Of a DNA stretch of 27,361 nucleotides, positions 8,028 through 16,245 are shown piece after piece. The DNA is from Gemmatimonadaceae bacterium (lineage in GTDB: Bacteria > Gemmatimonadota > Gemmatimonadetes > Gemmatimonadales > Gemmatimonadaceae): the NCBI GenBank assembly GCA_025357975.1, contig JANYKY010000104.1, positions 1-27,361 on the forward strand, in the 5' to 3' direction. Every line of letters begins with the position of its first letter. Position 1 is the first letter of the stretch. A model generated the notes under the pieces. The model saw only the letters and a list, made by a program, of their open reading frames with translations, was not told the DNA's origin and made no database searches. Made by a program: the position numbers and the translations under genes.

Positions 8028-8900
8028 ATGAAGTACCGCTACCTTTTTGCAGCAATTATCACACTTGGCGCATGCGACGGATCGACCGCGCCAAGAAACG
8101 GCGCCAACGTCGCCATCAACTTTGGAACGTCCGTGCGCTCCAGCGTGAGTGCTGACGTTCAACTTTCCGGAAATCCCGCGCTTGTGTCGGACCTCACGCT
8201 CACCGGAACGAATGGTACCCTGGTTATTCAGGATATTCGCTTTATCGTGTCGAGACTCGAGCTCAAGCAGTCGACGGGAACTACATGCACTGATAGTTCC
8301 GGTACCGATGATTCTCGAAGCTCGAATCTCCTTCGCGCCGACCATGGAAGCAGCGGTGGCGGAAGTAATGACGGGGCCAATCACGATGCGAACGATGGTC
8401 GTGAGCGCGACGCCGAATGCAACGAGTTCGAAGGTGGACCTTTCCTGGTTGACCTTCCTCTGGCTGGCTTGACCAGCATTGCCACCAGCAAAGTTCCAGC
8501 CGGCACCTATGACGCGTTCTCATTCCGAATCCGGGGCCTGGATGCTGACAACGAGGCCGGCGACGATTCAACGGAGCTCAAGAACGCGCAGTCCGTCCTC
8601 GCCCAGATGCGCACGTTCTATCCGAATTTTCCGAGCAGCGCGAGCATGGTCGTAAAGGGAACGTTCAATGGAACTCCATTCACGACCTACTTCCGTGCAA
8701 AGCTCGAAATCGAACAGCAGTTGGCCACTCCGCTCACTGTCCCGGGCGACAACTCGCTACAGGTCATGATCGACCCAACAGCATGGTTCAATAATGGAAC
8801 ACAAGTCCTCAACCTCGGCGCATTGAACGGCCAGACGGTAAACCTGGGGTCGAACTTCCGGAATGGTGTGAAGGGCACGGATCGCGGCCACGACGGCTGA
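8028..8900 (+). CDS. Hypothetical lipoprotein with Asp/Gly/Ser-rich insert
   Basis: 290 residues. The signal peptide ends in a lipobox, LGAC with Cys16, so it is a predicted lipoprotein. A beta-rich body follows (TNGTLVIQDIRFIVSRLEL at about 62-79). Residues about 88-130 form a low-complexity Asp/Ser/Gly/Asn/His insert, flanked by Cys87 and Cys131, that might be a flexible loop or bind cations. After it come a GPFLVDLPL strand and PAGTYDAFSFRIRGLD. I do not recognise a named family; similar paralogous lipoproteins occur in Gemmatimonadota-like genomes (recollection only). It is convergent with the next gene, 3 bp between stop codons. Confidence 0.8.
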   Translation: MKYRYLFAAIITLGACDGSTAPRNGANVAINFGTSVRSSVSADVQLSGNPALVSDLTLTGTNGTLVIQDIRFIVSRLELKQSTGTTCTDSSGTDDSRSSNLLRADHGSSGGGSNDGANHDANDGRERDAECNEFEGGPFLVDLPLAGLTSIATSKVPAGTYDAFSFRIRGLDADNEAGDDSTELKNAQSVLAQMRTFYPNFPSSASMVVKGTFNGTPFTTYFRAKLEIEQQLATPLTVPGDNSLQVMIDPTAWFNNGTQVLNLGALNGQTVNLGSNFRNGVKGTDRGHDG

Positions 8901-8903
8901 GTT

Positions 8904-11090
8904 TCACCATTTGATCACAGAGAATACGTTGGAGTAGTCATCGCTCCACGGCTTATACCCAGTGCTGTCAACGAGAGCGGTCCACCGCGAGTCCTTCGCG
9001 ACAGCACCGAGATCTTCGAGCTGGTGAGCGATGGCTACCCATTCGGACGGATAGGCGAGATCGCCATCGATCTTGTCATTCGGCTCATGATCCTCGATGA
9101 GAGCGACGAGCCCGGCATCAGCAGCAAGCGAAGCGACAACCGGTTTCAGGTCGAGATGCTTGTTGCTGATGTGAACGAACAAAACTCCATGATCGTCGAG
9201 CACTCGTTCGTATAACCTGAACGCTTCCCGTGTCAGCAGGTGAACGGGAATGGCGTCTGAGCTGAACGCATCGACGAGCAAGAGACTGAATCGCTTCTCC
9301 GGCTCCCGGCTCAGTGTGAGCCTCGCATCACCAATGACAATTCGCGGTCTTACCGCACAGTCTCTGAGATATGTGAAGTAGCGGGGATCAGTCGATATCT
9401 CCCTTATCAATGGATCGATCTCGAAGAACGTCCAGTTCTCACCCGGCTTTGAATAGCAAAGAACAGTGCCGGCGCCGAGCCCAATCGCGCCTACTCCCTT
9501 CCCCGCCAGCATTGAATCGAGCGATGTAAAGATCTGTCCGACAGGGCCACCGGGGTGGTAATACGTCTGCGGAATCAGTCGCCGTGCCGGATCCAGATAT
9601 TGCGCGCCATGGGTTGTGGTACCATGCACGAGCCGGTGGGCAGGACCATATACGTGCTGCACGCGATACGATCCGAAAAATGATCGCGCGGTGAGAAGGT
9701 CCTTTCCATAGCGGGTGTTCAGGACGAGGGATGCAACCGCGACTCCGGCGATCGCAATTCCAAACCGAAAGGCGCTCGAGCTCAGCATCAGGATCATCAG
9801 GAGCGCTGCAACCGACGACACGACCTTTACCGAAATACCGAGCACGCGGTGATCGGCGTATCCGTGCCAGGCAACCCATCCAACGAGAAGCCCCGGAAAG
9901 GTGGAAAGTATCGGCACCGGAATGCGTCGTACGACCTCGCCGACACGCCACCGCCAGCTCGGTCTGAGGAAACACGCTGCCACCAGCACAAGTTGATATT
10001 CGGCTATCGACTTGAACACGAGCGGTGCGACGATCGCATTGAACGCTCCGCCGAGCGCGCCGCCAAGAGCCATCCACAGATAGAACTCTGTCAGGTATCG
10101 CGGAGACGGCCGCGACGCCGCGAGCTCCCCATGCAGAACGAGTGCAGTTGCCGCGAAGACTCCCAGATGCAGAGCATACAAAGATCGGAGGCTGATATCG
10201 AGCTGCCAGAATAGCGCGAGCGAAAGCAACGTGATGAGCCCGCCATGAATCGTTAGCGCGAAACGATTTACCGTTCGTGCGCCTCGTGCGAAGACGATGA
10301 TGAACGTGATGAGGTAAAGCGCGAGCGGAACTACCCAGAGCAGCGGCATCGCTGCGACATCGGTCGAGAGATACGTCGTCACGCCGAGTAGCAGGCTCGA
10401 TGGAACGAAGGCGAGGGCCAGCCATCGTACCCTGGCAATCAGCGTGGGCGATTCATCGCTTGTGCTCGATGATTTTTCGGGCTCTTGCACGGTTCGCTGC
10501 GGCCGTCTCCAGATGATGACTGCGCATGTGACAGCCAGTGCTACGGCAACGCCATACCCAATGCCCCACAGATTCGATTGCTCGCTGAGTCTCAGGTGGG
10601 GCTCCATCACGATCGGAAATGCGAGCAAACCAATCAAACTTCCCGCATTGCTGGCCGCGTAGAGCACGTAAGGGGTTTGCGCGGAAGGATGATTCGAGTC
10701 AGTCAACCATCGCTGGACAAGTGGAGCTGTGGCCGCCAGCAGGAGGAACGGCGCACCAACTGCAAACGTCAACAGTCCCGAAAGCCAAGGAATCACATTG
10801 TTCGACGCAGGCGGTACCCATCCTGAGGGAACACGCACGGGCAGGGATATGACGGCCAATACCAGGAGCGTGACGTGTACGACTGCCTGGCGGCGAGAGC
10901 TCAGATAGCGCGACGTCAGGTGCGCGTACAGATATCCGAGAAGAAGCATTGCCTGGAAATACATCAGGCTAGTATTCCAGACCGCGGGTGACCCGCCGAG
11001 CAATGGCAAAACCATCTTCGCAAACAGTGGCTCGATCCAGAAGAGCAGGAATGCGCTGACCACCGTGGTGACGGCGAAAAGCGCTAGCAC
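8904..11090 (-). CDS. Multi-span membrane protein fused to a spermidine-synthase-like domain
   Basis: 728 residues. The first about 460 contain roughly a dozen hydrophobic segments, with the family hallmark EPLFAKMVLPLLGGSPAVW at 20-38 and an ATAPLVQRW segment near 120-127. The C-terminal part (about 520-700) is a Rossmann methyltransferase/aminopropyltransferase fold: GLGAGT at 537-542, acidic pair Glu557/Asp559, GDAR at 587-590, and VDAFSSDAIPVHL beginning at Val606, with the Asp607 position that is catalytic in spermidine synthases. Known proteins of this architecture are called fused MFS/spermidine synthases, but their substrate is generally unproven. The GTG start at 11090 directly follows an in-frame TAA and lacks a clear Shine-Dalgarno; the N-terminus is a few residues shorter than usual. 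Confidence 0.88.
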   Translation of the reverse strand: MLALFAVTTVVSAFLLFWIEPLFAKMVLPLLGGSPAVWNTSLMYFQAMLLLGYLYAHLTSRYLSSRRQAVVHVTLLVLAVISLPVRVPSGWVPPASNNVIPWLSGLLTFAVGAPFLLLAATAPLVQRWLTDSNHPSAQTPYVLYAASNAGSLIGLLAFPIVMEPHLRLSEQSNLWGIGYGVAVALAVTCAVIIWRRPQRTVQEPEKSSSTSDESPTLIARVRWLALAFVPSSLLLGVTTYLSTDVAAMPLLWVVPLALYLITFIIVFARGARTVNRFALTIHGGLITLLSLALFWQLDISLRSLYALHLGVFAATALVLHGELAASRPSPRYLTEFYLWMALGGALGGAFNAIVAPLVFKSIAEYQLVLVAACFLRPSWRWRVGEVVRRIPVPILSTFPGLLVGWVAWHGYADHRVLGISVKVVSSVAALLMILMLSSSAFRFGIAIAGVAVASLVLNTRYGKDLLTARSFFGSYRVQHVYGPAHRLVHGTTTHGAQYLDPARRLIPQTYYHPGGPVGQIFTSLDSMLAGKGVGAIGLGAGTVLCYSKPGENWTFFEIDPLIREISTDPRYFTYLRDCAVRPRIVIGDARLTLSREPEKRFSLLLVDAFSSDAIPVHLLTREAFRLYERVLDDHGVLFVHISNKHLDLKPVVASLAADAGLVALIEDHEPNDKIDGDLAYPSEWVAIAHQLEDLGAVAKDSRWTALVDSTGYKPWSDDYSNVFSVIKW

Positions 11091-11234
11091 TTATTCGGTG
11101 AGATCACGCCAGTACATATCACCCGAATGGTTCGATCTCCAGACCCATTTTCGAACTTTCGACCCTTGCCGAGGGCGCCTTAGTTCCGCATGGTACGCGT
11201 GGGGTAGGAATCCAACACGCTCACCGGCCCAAAT

Positions 11235-12101
11235 GTGACAGGTCCAATAGTCGCGATCAGACCCGAGGACGACGAGCTCGACATGTTCGGGCTCACCCAC
11301 AAGGGGAAAGTGCGTGCCGAGAATCAGGATCATTTCCTGATCTCCACCGTTCATCCTCAGCTGGTGATTCACGGAACCAGTCTTCCGGATATCGACGGGC
11401 TACCGCTTCGCGGGCCTCGCCTCGCGACAGTGATGGTTCTCGCCGATGGGGTTGGGGGAGCGGCTGCCGGAAGCGAAGCAGCCCGGCTCGCGACCGAGGC
11501 CGTTACGCGATATGTATCGTCCACTCTCAGGTCGTACCACAGCGCAGGAACGGCCGAGGATGGCGAGTTTCTACACGCGCTCAAATCCTCTGCTCTCGAG
11601 GCGCACGCGGCGGTTCGGGCCGAGTCGGCACTGCGGTCCGACGAGAGGCGAATGGCATCGACGCTCACCGTCGGATTCGTGGTCTGGCCGTGGCTCTATG
11701 TCGTTCAGGTCGGAGATAGCCGTGCCTACTACTTCTCGGACGGAAGGCTCCGCCTTCTCACACACGACCAGACGATTGCGCAGGACCTCGTCGACAAGGG
11801 AATTCTCCCGCCAGAAAAACTCGACCGGTCACCATTCAAGCACGTGCTGTCCAGCGCGATTGGTGCTGAGGAGGCGCTGCCCGTTGTAACCCGCGTCAAC
11901 ATCACCGAACGTAAATCGTTGATACTTCTCTGCAGCGACGGCCTGACCAAGCACGTCAATGACGAGGAGATTGCAACAGCGATCAGTACGATGACTTCAT
12001 CCGAACAAGTCGCGCGTAGTCTCCTTCGCCTTGCTCTCGACCGCGGAGGTTCGGACAACATCACCATCATCGCTGCCCGGGCCATTTTCAAGGAGAGTTA
12101 G
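11235..12101 (+). CDS. PP2C-type serine/threonine protein phosphatase
   Basis: 288 residues covering one complete PP2C domain with the metal-binding residues visible: GKVRAENQD with Asp32, LADGVGG with Asp71, VGDSRAY with Asp161, LLCSDGL with Asp235, and GGSDNIT with Asp274/Asn275. It should be a cytosolic Mn/Mg-dependent phosphatase acting on phosphoserine/threonine proteins. No cognate kinase or sensor domain is visible nearby. The GTG at 11235 is preferred because DELDMFGLTHKGKV is conserved-looking before the first motif; the ATG at 11283 would start inside that block. Neither has a good ribosome binding site. The gene ends overlapping the M20 remnant by a few bases, tail to tail. Confidence 0.92.
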   Translation: MTGPIVAIRPEDDELDMFGLTHKGKVRAENQDHFLISTVHPQLVIHGTSLPDIDGLPLRGPRLATVMVLADGVGGAAAGSEAARLATEAVTRYVSSTLRSYHSAGTAEDGEFLHALKSSALEAHAAVRAESALRSDERRMASTLTVGFVVWPWLYVVQVGDSRAYYFSDGRLRLLTHDQTIAQDLVDKGILPPEKLDRSPFKHVLSSAIGAEEALPVVTRVNITERKSLILLCSDGLTKHVNDEEIATAISTMTSSEQVARSLLRLALDRGGSDNITIIAARAIFKES

Positions 12102-12385
12102 CTGCCGGCGAGGTTCGTCATCAACCGCTCGCAAAAACCGATGCCAGCCAGGTAATTCTTCACGGAGATTCGTTCGTTAGTACCGTGAATCCGCTCGCGA
12201 TCCTCGACATCGATCCGATTGCCGGTGAAACGATAGACGTTTGGAGTGAGAGTGCGAAAGTATCTCGAGTCCGTTGCGCCCATCATCAGATACGGGGCAA
12301 TAACGGCATCCGGATATACTTCACTGATGGTTCGAGAAAGGGCGGACCATGCAGAATCGTTCGTCAAAGAAGGCATGGATGTGCG
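12098..12385 (-). pseudogene. C-terminal stump of an M20-family metallopeptidase
   Basis: The last about 90 codons of an M20/M25/M40 carboxypeptidase-like gene: TNDSAWSALSRTISEVYPDA, APYLMMGATDSRYFR, LTPNVYRFTGNRI, then ERIHGTNERISVKNY and a GIGFCERLM end. The metal-binding N-terminal catalytic domain is absent, except for the C-terminal His of the IHGTNE segment. The frame stays open upstream to 12442, but beyond about 12385 it is antisense to the GT39 stump and no longer resembles M20. The product cannot be a functional peptidase. Confidence 0.78.
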
Positions 12386-12387
12386 GT

Positions 12388-12697
12388 GATCATCGCCGGC
12401 AATTATGGCGAAGCAGGGGCGATCGATTATTACGGCCCGCATTACGGTTTGCCGAGCGTGGTGAGCGCGACCGGCACTTACTGGTTCTTCGGGCCCGGGC
12501 CGAAACCTGGAGATGTCGCGGTGACGGTCGGCGTGGATTCGGCCTCACTCGGACCGTTCTTCGCCGAGTCCAGGCTGGCGGGCCGAGTTGGCGATTCCTG
12601 GTCCGTTGGCGAAGAGCGCGATGTCCCGATTTACATATCGCGGCGGCCATTCAAGACGCTGCAGCAGATCTGGCCTTCTCTTGCTGGCAGAAATTAG
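12388..12697 (+). pseudogene. C-terminal stump of a GT39/ArnT-like glycosyltransferase
   Basis: About 100 codons reading IIAGNYGEAGAIDYYG, then GLPSVVSATGTYWFFGPG and GDVAVTVGVDS, ending TLQQIWPSLAGRN and TAG. The NYGEAGAI(D) and GTYWFFGPG blocks are characteristic of the periplasmic C-terminal part of dolichyl-phosphate-mannose/PMT_2-like glycosyltransferases that move sugars from polyprenyl phosphate carriers. All membrane-spanning N-terminal sequence is lost. The frame is open upstream to 12185, but that part is merely the antisense of the M20 stump. Confidence 0.75.
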
Positions 12698-12721
12698 GTG
12701 CTGAAGTACGCGCGCATCGAA

Positions 12722-13519
12722 TTACGGGAAATGCACCGACGCTTCGGACGAAAACTCGACCGGATCCTGCCTGAAGAATCGCTGCAGCTCGGCATATAGA
12801 GCCGGATGCTTCTGCTTCAACTCACGAGGCCGCTCAAAGAATGCCTCGGTCGCAACAGCGAAGAACTCAATCGGATTCGTCGCCCCATAGCCATTGAGCA
12901 CGCTCTCATATCCATGAGCCTCGGCAGCTCGCAACGCGTTGAATTCTGCACTCATCACTCGCGCCCACGCGAGGTACTGAGCATGTGTATCGAGCACGGG
13001 CGTGCCATCGGCTGTTCTATCTTCGAAGTCGAGTTGATGCGCAAACTCGTGAAGAACGACGTTGTGCCCGTCGCTTGGATCGCGGGCGCCGTGACTTGCT
13101 GCGTCCCACGCGAGGACAAGCGCGCCGAGTCCGCGGGCCGTGTGCCCCAGTCGGTGTTCGGGGCCTTCCTCGAAGATACCTCCGCCGATGTGGCGAACAC
13201 CCTCTTCCGTATAACTCGTCGGGTACACGAGGATTGCCGTGAGATCGGGGTAATAGTCCGTCTCACGATGCAGCAGCAGCAAGCACGCCTGGGCCGCGAT
13301 CGTAACGCGCATCTCATCGGTGAGCTCGAGTCCGTCGCATCCTTCGAACTGCTTCTCCGCAATAAAGACCTGTACGTGTCCGAGGAGTTCAGCACGGTCT
13401 GCAGCCGAAAGGCGCCGAAAGACGGGAAGGTTGTTTTCTATGATTTTGAGCCACGCGGCATCGAATGGCTTCGAGCGTAGTCGCTCGCGACGCCGGTCAG
13501 CAAGAAATCCAAAAGCCAT
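12722..13519 (-). CDS. mtfA: MtfA-type zinc metallopeptidase (M90)
   Basis: 265 residues from the ATG at 13519; a TTG three codons upstream (13528) is in frame but less likely, because homologues begin with an MxxGFL...RRRERLR segment as seen here. Zinc motif HEFAHQLD has His157, Glu158 and His161, and the third ligand is expected in NPIEFFAVATEAFFE at Glu218. The stretch LVYPTSYTEEG...GGIFEEG is typical. In Enterobacteria MtfA binds the repressor Mlc and so affects glucose PTS genes; homologues across phyla are cytosolic peptidases of uncertain target, so the name reflects family only. It diverges from the GH84-type gene with a 108-bp spacer. Confidence 0.92.
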   Translation of the reverse strand: MAFGFLADRRRERLRSKPFDAAWLKIIENNLPVFRRLSAADRAELLGHVQVFIAEKQFEGCDGLELTDEMRVTIAAQACLLLLHRETDYYPDLTAILVYPTSYTEEGVRHIGGGIFEEGPEHRLGHTARGLGALVLAWDAASHGARDPSDGHNVVLHEFAHQLDFEDRTADGTPVLDTHAQYLAWARVMSAEFNALRAAEAHGYESVLNGYGATNPIEFFAVATEAFFERPRELKQKHPALYAELQRFFRQDPVEFSSEASVHFP

Positions 13520-13627
13520 GACGTTCAATCTATTGAGGTGTCACCTGAGAGCGGTTGCCGCTCGTACCGCATAGCACTACTCTTGGCGTCGCGGCTTTAA
13601 AGTGCACGCACACTTCGGAAGACGGTC

Positions 13628-14692
13628 TTGAAACCAGAGTTAGGGATCATCGAGGGCTTCTACGGCACTGCCTGGGACTGGAAATCCCGCGCGGAGATTG
13701 TGTCGTTTCTCGCGCCGTATGGTTATCGATTCTATCTCTATGCTCCAAAGGCCGATGTTTTTTTGCGACGGCAATGGCAGGAACAACATCCGGACATTTT
13801 TTCAGAACAGCTGGAGATGTTCGCGACGCATTGTCGCGCAGCTGGCGTCAGATTCGGAATCGGTCTCAGCCCGTACGAGCTCTTCAACAACTTCGATAAA
13901 AAGTCTCGCAGCGCTCTAACGAAGAAGCTAGAGTTCTTCGATGAGGTTGGTGTCGAAGATCTGGCAATCCTGTTCGATGACATGCGAGGCGACGTTGTCG
14001 ACCTGGCATCCCGTCAAACCGAAATCGTTCATTGGGCTGCCGAGCGGACGAATGCATCACGTGTGATTGTGTGTCCGAGTTATTACTCCGCCGATCCAAT
14101 TCTCGACCGAGTATTCGGCAATCGCCCTAACGGTTATGTCGAAGATCTCGGCCGGCTGATCGACGAAAAGATCGAGATATTCTGGACCGGCGAGGAAGTG
14201 ATCTCGAGACAGTTTTCGGCGGGACATCTCGAGCGGGTGTCCAACCAGCTTCGCCGAAAGCCTTTTATCTGGGACAATTACCCGGTGAACGACGGCCAGC
14301 GGATGTCCCAGTTCATTCACATTCGCGGATTTACGGGCCGACCCTCGACGATGGCCGATCACATCTCAGCTCATGGAATAAACCCGCTTCTTCAAACCAC
14401 GCTGGGTAAAATTCCGGCGATTACTTTGGCCGATAGCTACCGGCTAGGTGAATCGTATCAATACTCCGAATCGTTCAGGCAGGCGTGCTACGCGGTACTG
14501 GGAAACGAACTTGGAGAGATGATCCGTGAAGACCTGCTGACACTTCAGGATATCGGGCTCGACAGGCTCGAGGACAAGGCGGACATTCTTCGCAAGCGGT
14601 ACGGCCAGATGGATCATGCTGGCGCCAGGGAGATCATCGCTTGGCTGGATGGTAACTACCGCATTACTAACTTGGTAGTTGCAACGCAGTGA
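13628..14692 (+). CDS. GH84-type beta-N-acetylglucosaminidase, stand-alone catalytic domain
   Basis: 354 residues from a TTG at 13628 that puts the conserved IIEGFYGTAW strand at residues 7-16. Catalytic features of family GH84 (O-GlcNAcase/hyaluronidase-like) are visible: ILFDDMRG with the Asp117-Asp118 pair, and IWDNYPVND at 214-222, where Asn217 and Asp222 match substrate-binding residues in known O-GlcNAcases. Retaining hydrolysis through the substrate acetamido group is expected. There is no signal peptide and none of the accessory domains usual in secreted GH84 enzymes, so the product appears cytosolic; the substrate may be a GlcNAc-containing fragment from wall recycling or an O-GlcNAc protein. 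A GGA lies a few bases before the TTG. No ATG or GTG start fits better. Confidence 0.88.
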   Translation: MKPELGIIEGFYGTAWDWKSRAEIVSFLAPYGYRFYLYAPKADVFLRRQWQEQHPDIFSEQLEMFATHCRAAGVRFGIGLSPYELFNNFDKKSRSALTKKLEFFDEVGVEDLAILFDDMRGDVVDLASRQTEIVHWAAERTNASRVIVCPSYYSADPILDRVFGNRPNGYVEDLGRLIDEKIEIFWTGEEVISRQFSAGHLERVSNQLRRKPFIWDNYPVNDGQRMSQFIHIRGFTGRPSTMADHISAHGINPLLQTTLGKIPAITLADSYRLGESYQYSESFRQACYAVLGNELGEMIREDLLTLQDIGLDRLEDKADILRKRYGQMDHAGAREIIAWLDGNYRITNLVVATQ

Positions 14693-14769
14693 CTAATTCT
14701 GGCGGTTTCAGTTCCTATGCGGTATCCTGGTAATCTTCGGTGGTATCATCAGCCAATGAGAGAGTCCCC

Positions 14770-16242
14770 ATGCAATTATCCCGACTAGTTGGATTATTCG
14801 TTTTCGCAGCTGGGTTAACAGCGTGTGGCGACACACAGCCGATCGCTTCGAGCTCAACCGCTCCGGGAGCGCCTCGAGTGTCGAGAGGCACTTCTTCTAC
14901 GTTCGTCGTCAATGTCAGCAACGACACAACGGCTCAGAATGAAACGCCGCTCGCTGTAAATCCGCTCAACGATCAGAACTTCATTACTGGCGGAAATGAC
15001 TGGAACTACAATGACGGTTGCTCCGTCAATGCGACTTTCGATGGCGGGAAGACATGGACGAAAACCCTTCCAAATGGTTTCCTTCCTGGCATCACGAGAT
15101 ATACGAATGATCCCGGCGTGGCGGGAACAGGCCAATACGATTTCGGTGGCGATCCAGCCATCGCATTTGGACCGGATGGCACGGCATACTACGCCTGCTT
15201 CGGCTATCAGGCGAGCTCGCCGTTCGGTGTCGCACTTCTACTGAGTCGATCGACTGATGGCGGCCGGACGTGGCTGAAAGGTGATTCAGCGCACCCGCTC
15301 ACGCTCGTCACTTTATTCCAGGGGAATGGCAAGGCAAGAGGGTCCAACGGACAGTTCGCGGACCACGAAGCAATGACGGTCGGAAAGGACGGGACGATTT
15401 ATATAACCTGGGCGCAGTTCCACGGAAACGGCTCGAACTCGCCGGTATATGTGGCAACTTCAACCAATCGTGGCGCTTCGTTCAGCGCACCGGTGAAAGT
15501 CACGAGCGGCACGACCCGGAGCGATCAGGACCAGCGCATTGTAACCACTGCTGATGGAGCAACAGCATACCTGGTATTCGATAACTCGATCCAGGGCGGA
15601 AAAGGAACGGCAATGTTCGTAAGCCGATCGGGCGATCATGGGATCACATGGACGACACCGGTGCAACTGGGAGGGTTCTCCAACCCGGTTTGCCTCTTCC
15701 CTCCATCCTGCTTCAACATCACCGGCGGAAGCTTCCGTGGTCCTGGAACGTATCCCGCGCCAGCATTCAACAACGCAAACGGAAGACTTTATGTCGCGTA
15801 CGCCGATATCAGCGGCGGACAAGCGAAGATATTCATAACCTCCGCCAGCGCGTCCAACCTGTTGGCATGGACAACGCCGGAGGTAGTCGCTCCGGTTGCA
15901 TCAGGGGACAGGTTCGCCTCAGAGATGTCAATTGCCCCGAACGGGAGAATCGATCTCTCATTTTTCGATCGCAGCTACAGTGGCAATGCCCTCGTAGATC
16001 TCACGTACGCCAGCTCCTCGGACTTCGGAGCGACCTGGCAGTCGACGCGCGTAACGCGCTCCGGATACGATCCTTCGCAGTTCGGAGTGCCGTCCGGCAG
16101 CACATTCAGCCCTTTCATCGGCGATTACAACGGAATTGTGTCCCTGCCCGCTTCTGCTGCGATGACATGGACTGGTCCTGGAACAACGCACGGCACCCTG
16201 CCAACGAATCTTGAAATTTATTTTGGAAGCGTTATTCCGTAA
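14770..16242 (+). CDS. Asp-box (BNR/sialidase-like) beta-propeller lipoprotein
   Basis: 490 residues from the ATG at 14770 (purine-rich GAGAGAG upstream; an in-frame GTG ten codons earlier would spoil the signal peptide). The lipobox LTAC with Cys19 predicts a lipoprotein. At least five Asp-box type loops occur: FDGGKTWT, STDGGRTW, STNRGASF, SGDHGITW and SSDFGATW, the signature of sialidase-fold and Vps10-like propellers. The Arg triad and Tyr nucleophile needed for sialidase activity are not evident, so it may be a carbohydrate- or polymer-binding propeller. The final part (FIGDYNGI...MTWTGPG) is typical of uncharacterised exo-alpha-sialidase-like proteins. It converges with the flavin oxidoreductase gene, 3 bp between stops. 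Confidence 0.85.
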   Translation: MQLSRLVGLFVFAAGLTACGDTQPIASSSTAPGAPRVSRGTSSTFVVNVSNDTTAQNETPLAVNPLNDQNFITGGNDWNYNDGCSVNATFDGGKTWTKTLPNGFLPGITRYTNDPGVAGTGQYDFGGDPAIAFGPDGTAYYACFGYQASSPFGVALLLSRSTDGGRTWLKGDSAHPLTLVTLFQGNGKARGSNGQFADHEAMTVGKDGTIYITWAQFHGNGSNSPVYVATSTNRGASFSAPVKVTSGTTRSDQDQRIVTTADGATAYLVFDNSIQGGKGTAMFVSRSGDHGITWTTPVQLGGFSNPVCLFPPSCFNITGGSFRGPGTYPAPAFNNANGRLYVAYADISGGQAKIFITSASASNLLAWTTPEVVAPVASGDRFASEMSIAPNGRIDLSFFDRSYSGNALVDLTYASSSDFGATWQSTRVTRSGYDPSQFGVPSGSTFSPFIGDYNGIVSLPASAAMTWTGPGTTHGTLPTNLEIYFGSVIP

Positions 16243-16245
16243 TAA

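Noticed and set aside
11094..11127. Inverted repeat TTCGGTGA ... TCACCCGAA upstream of PP2C
   Set aside because: It needs a one-base bulge and has a 17-bp gap; such a match is expected by chance.
11091..11372. 93-codon minus-strand ORF before the membrane/spermidine-synthase-like gene
   Set aside because: It overlaps the PP2C gene antisense for about half its length, has no recognisable domain or ribosome binding site, and looks like chance openness.
12185..12387. N-terminal part of a 170-codon plus-strand ORF
   Set aside because: It is only the antisense of the M20 stump; real similarity begins near 12388.
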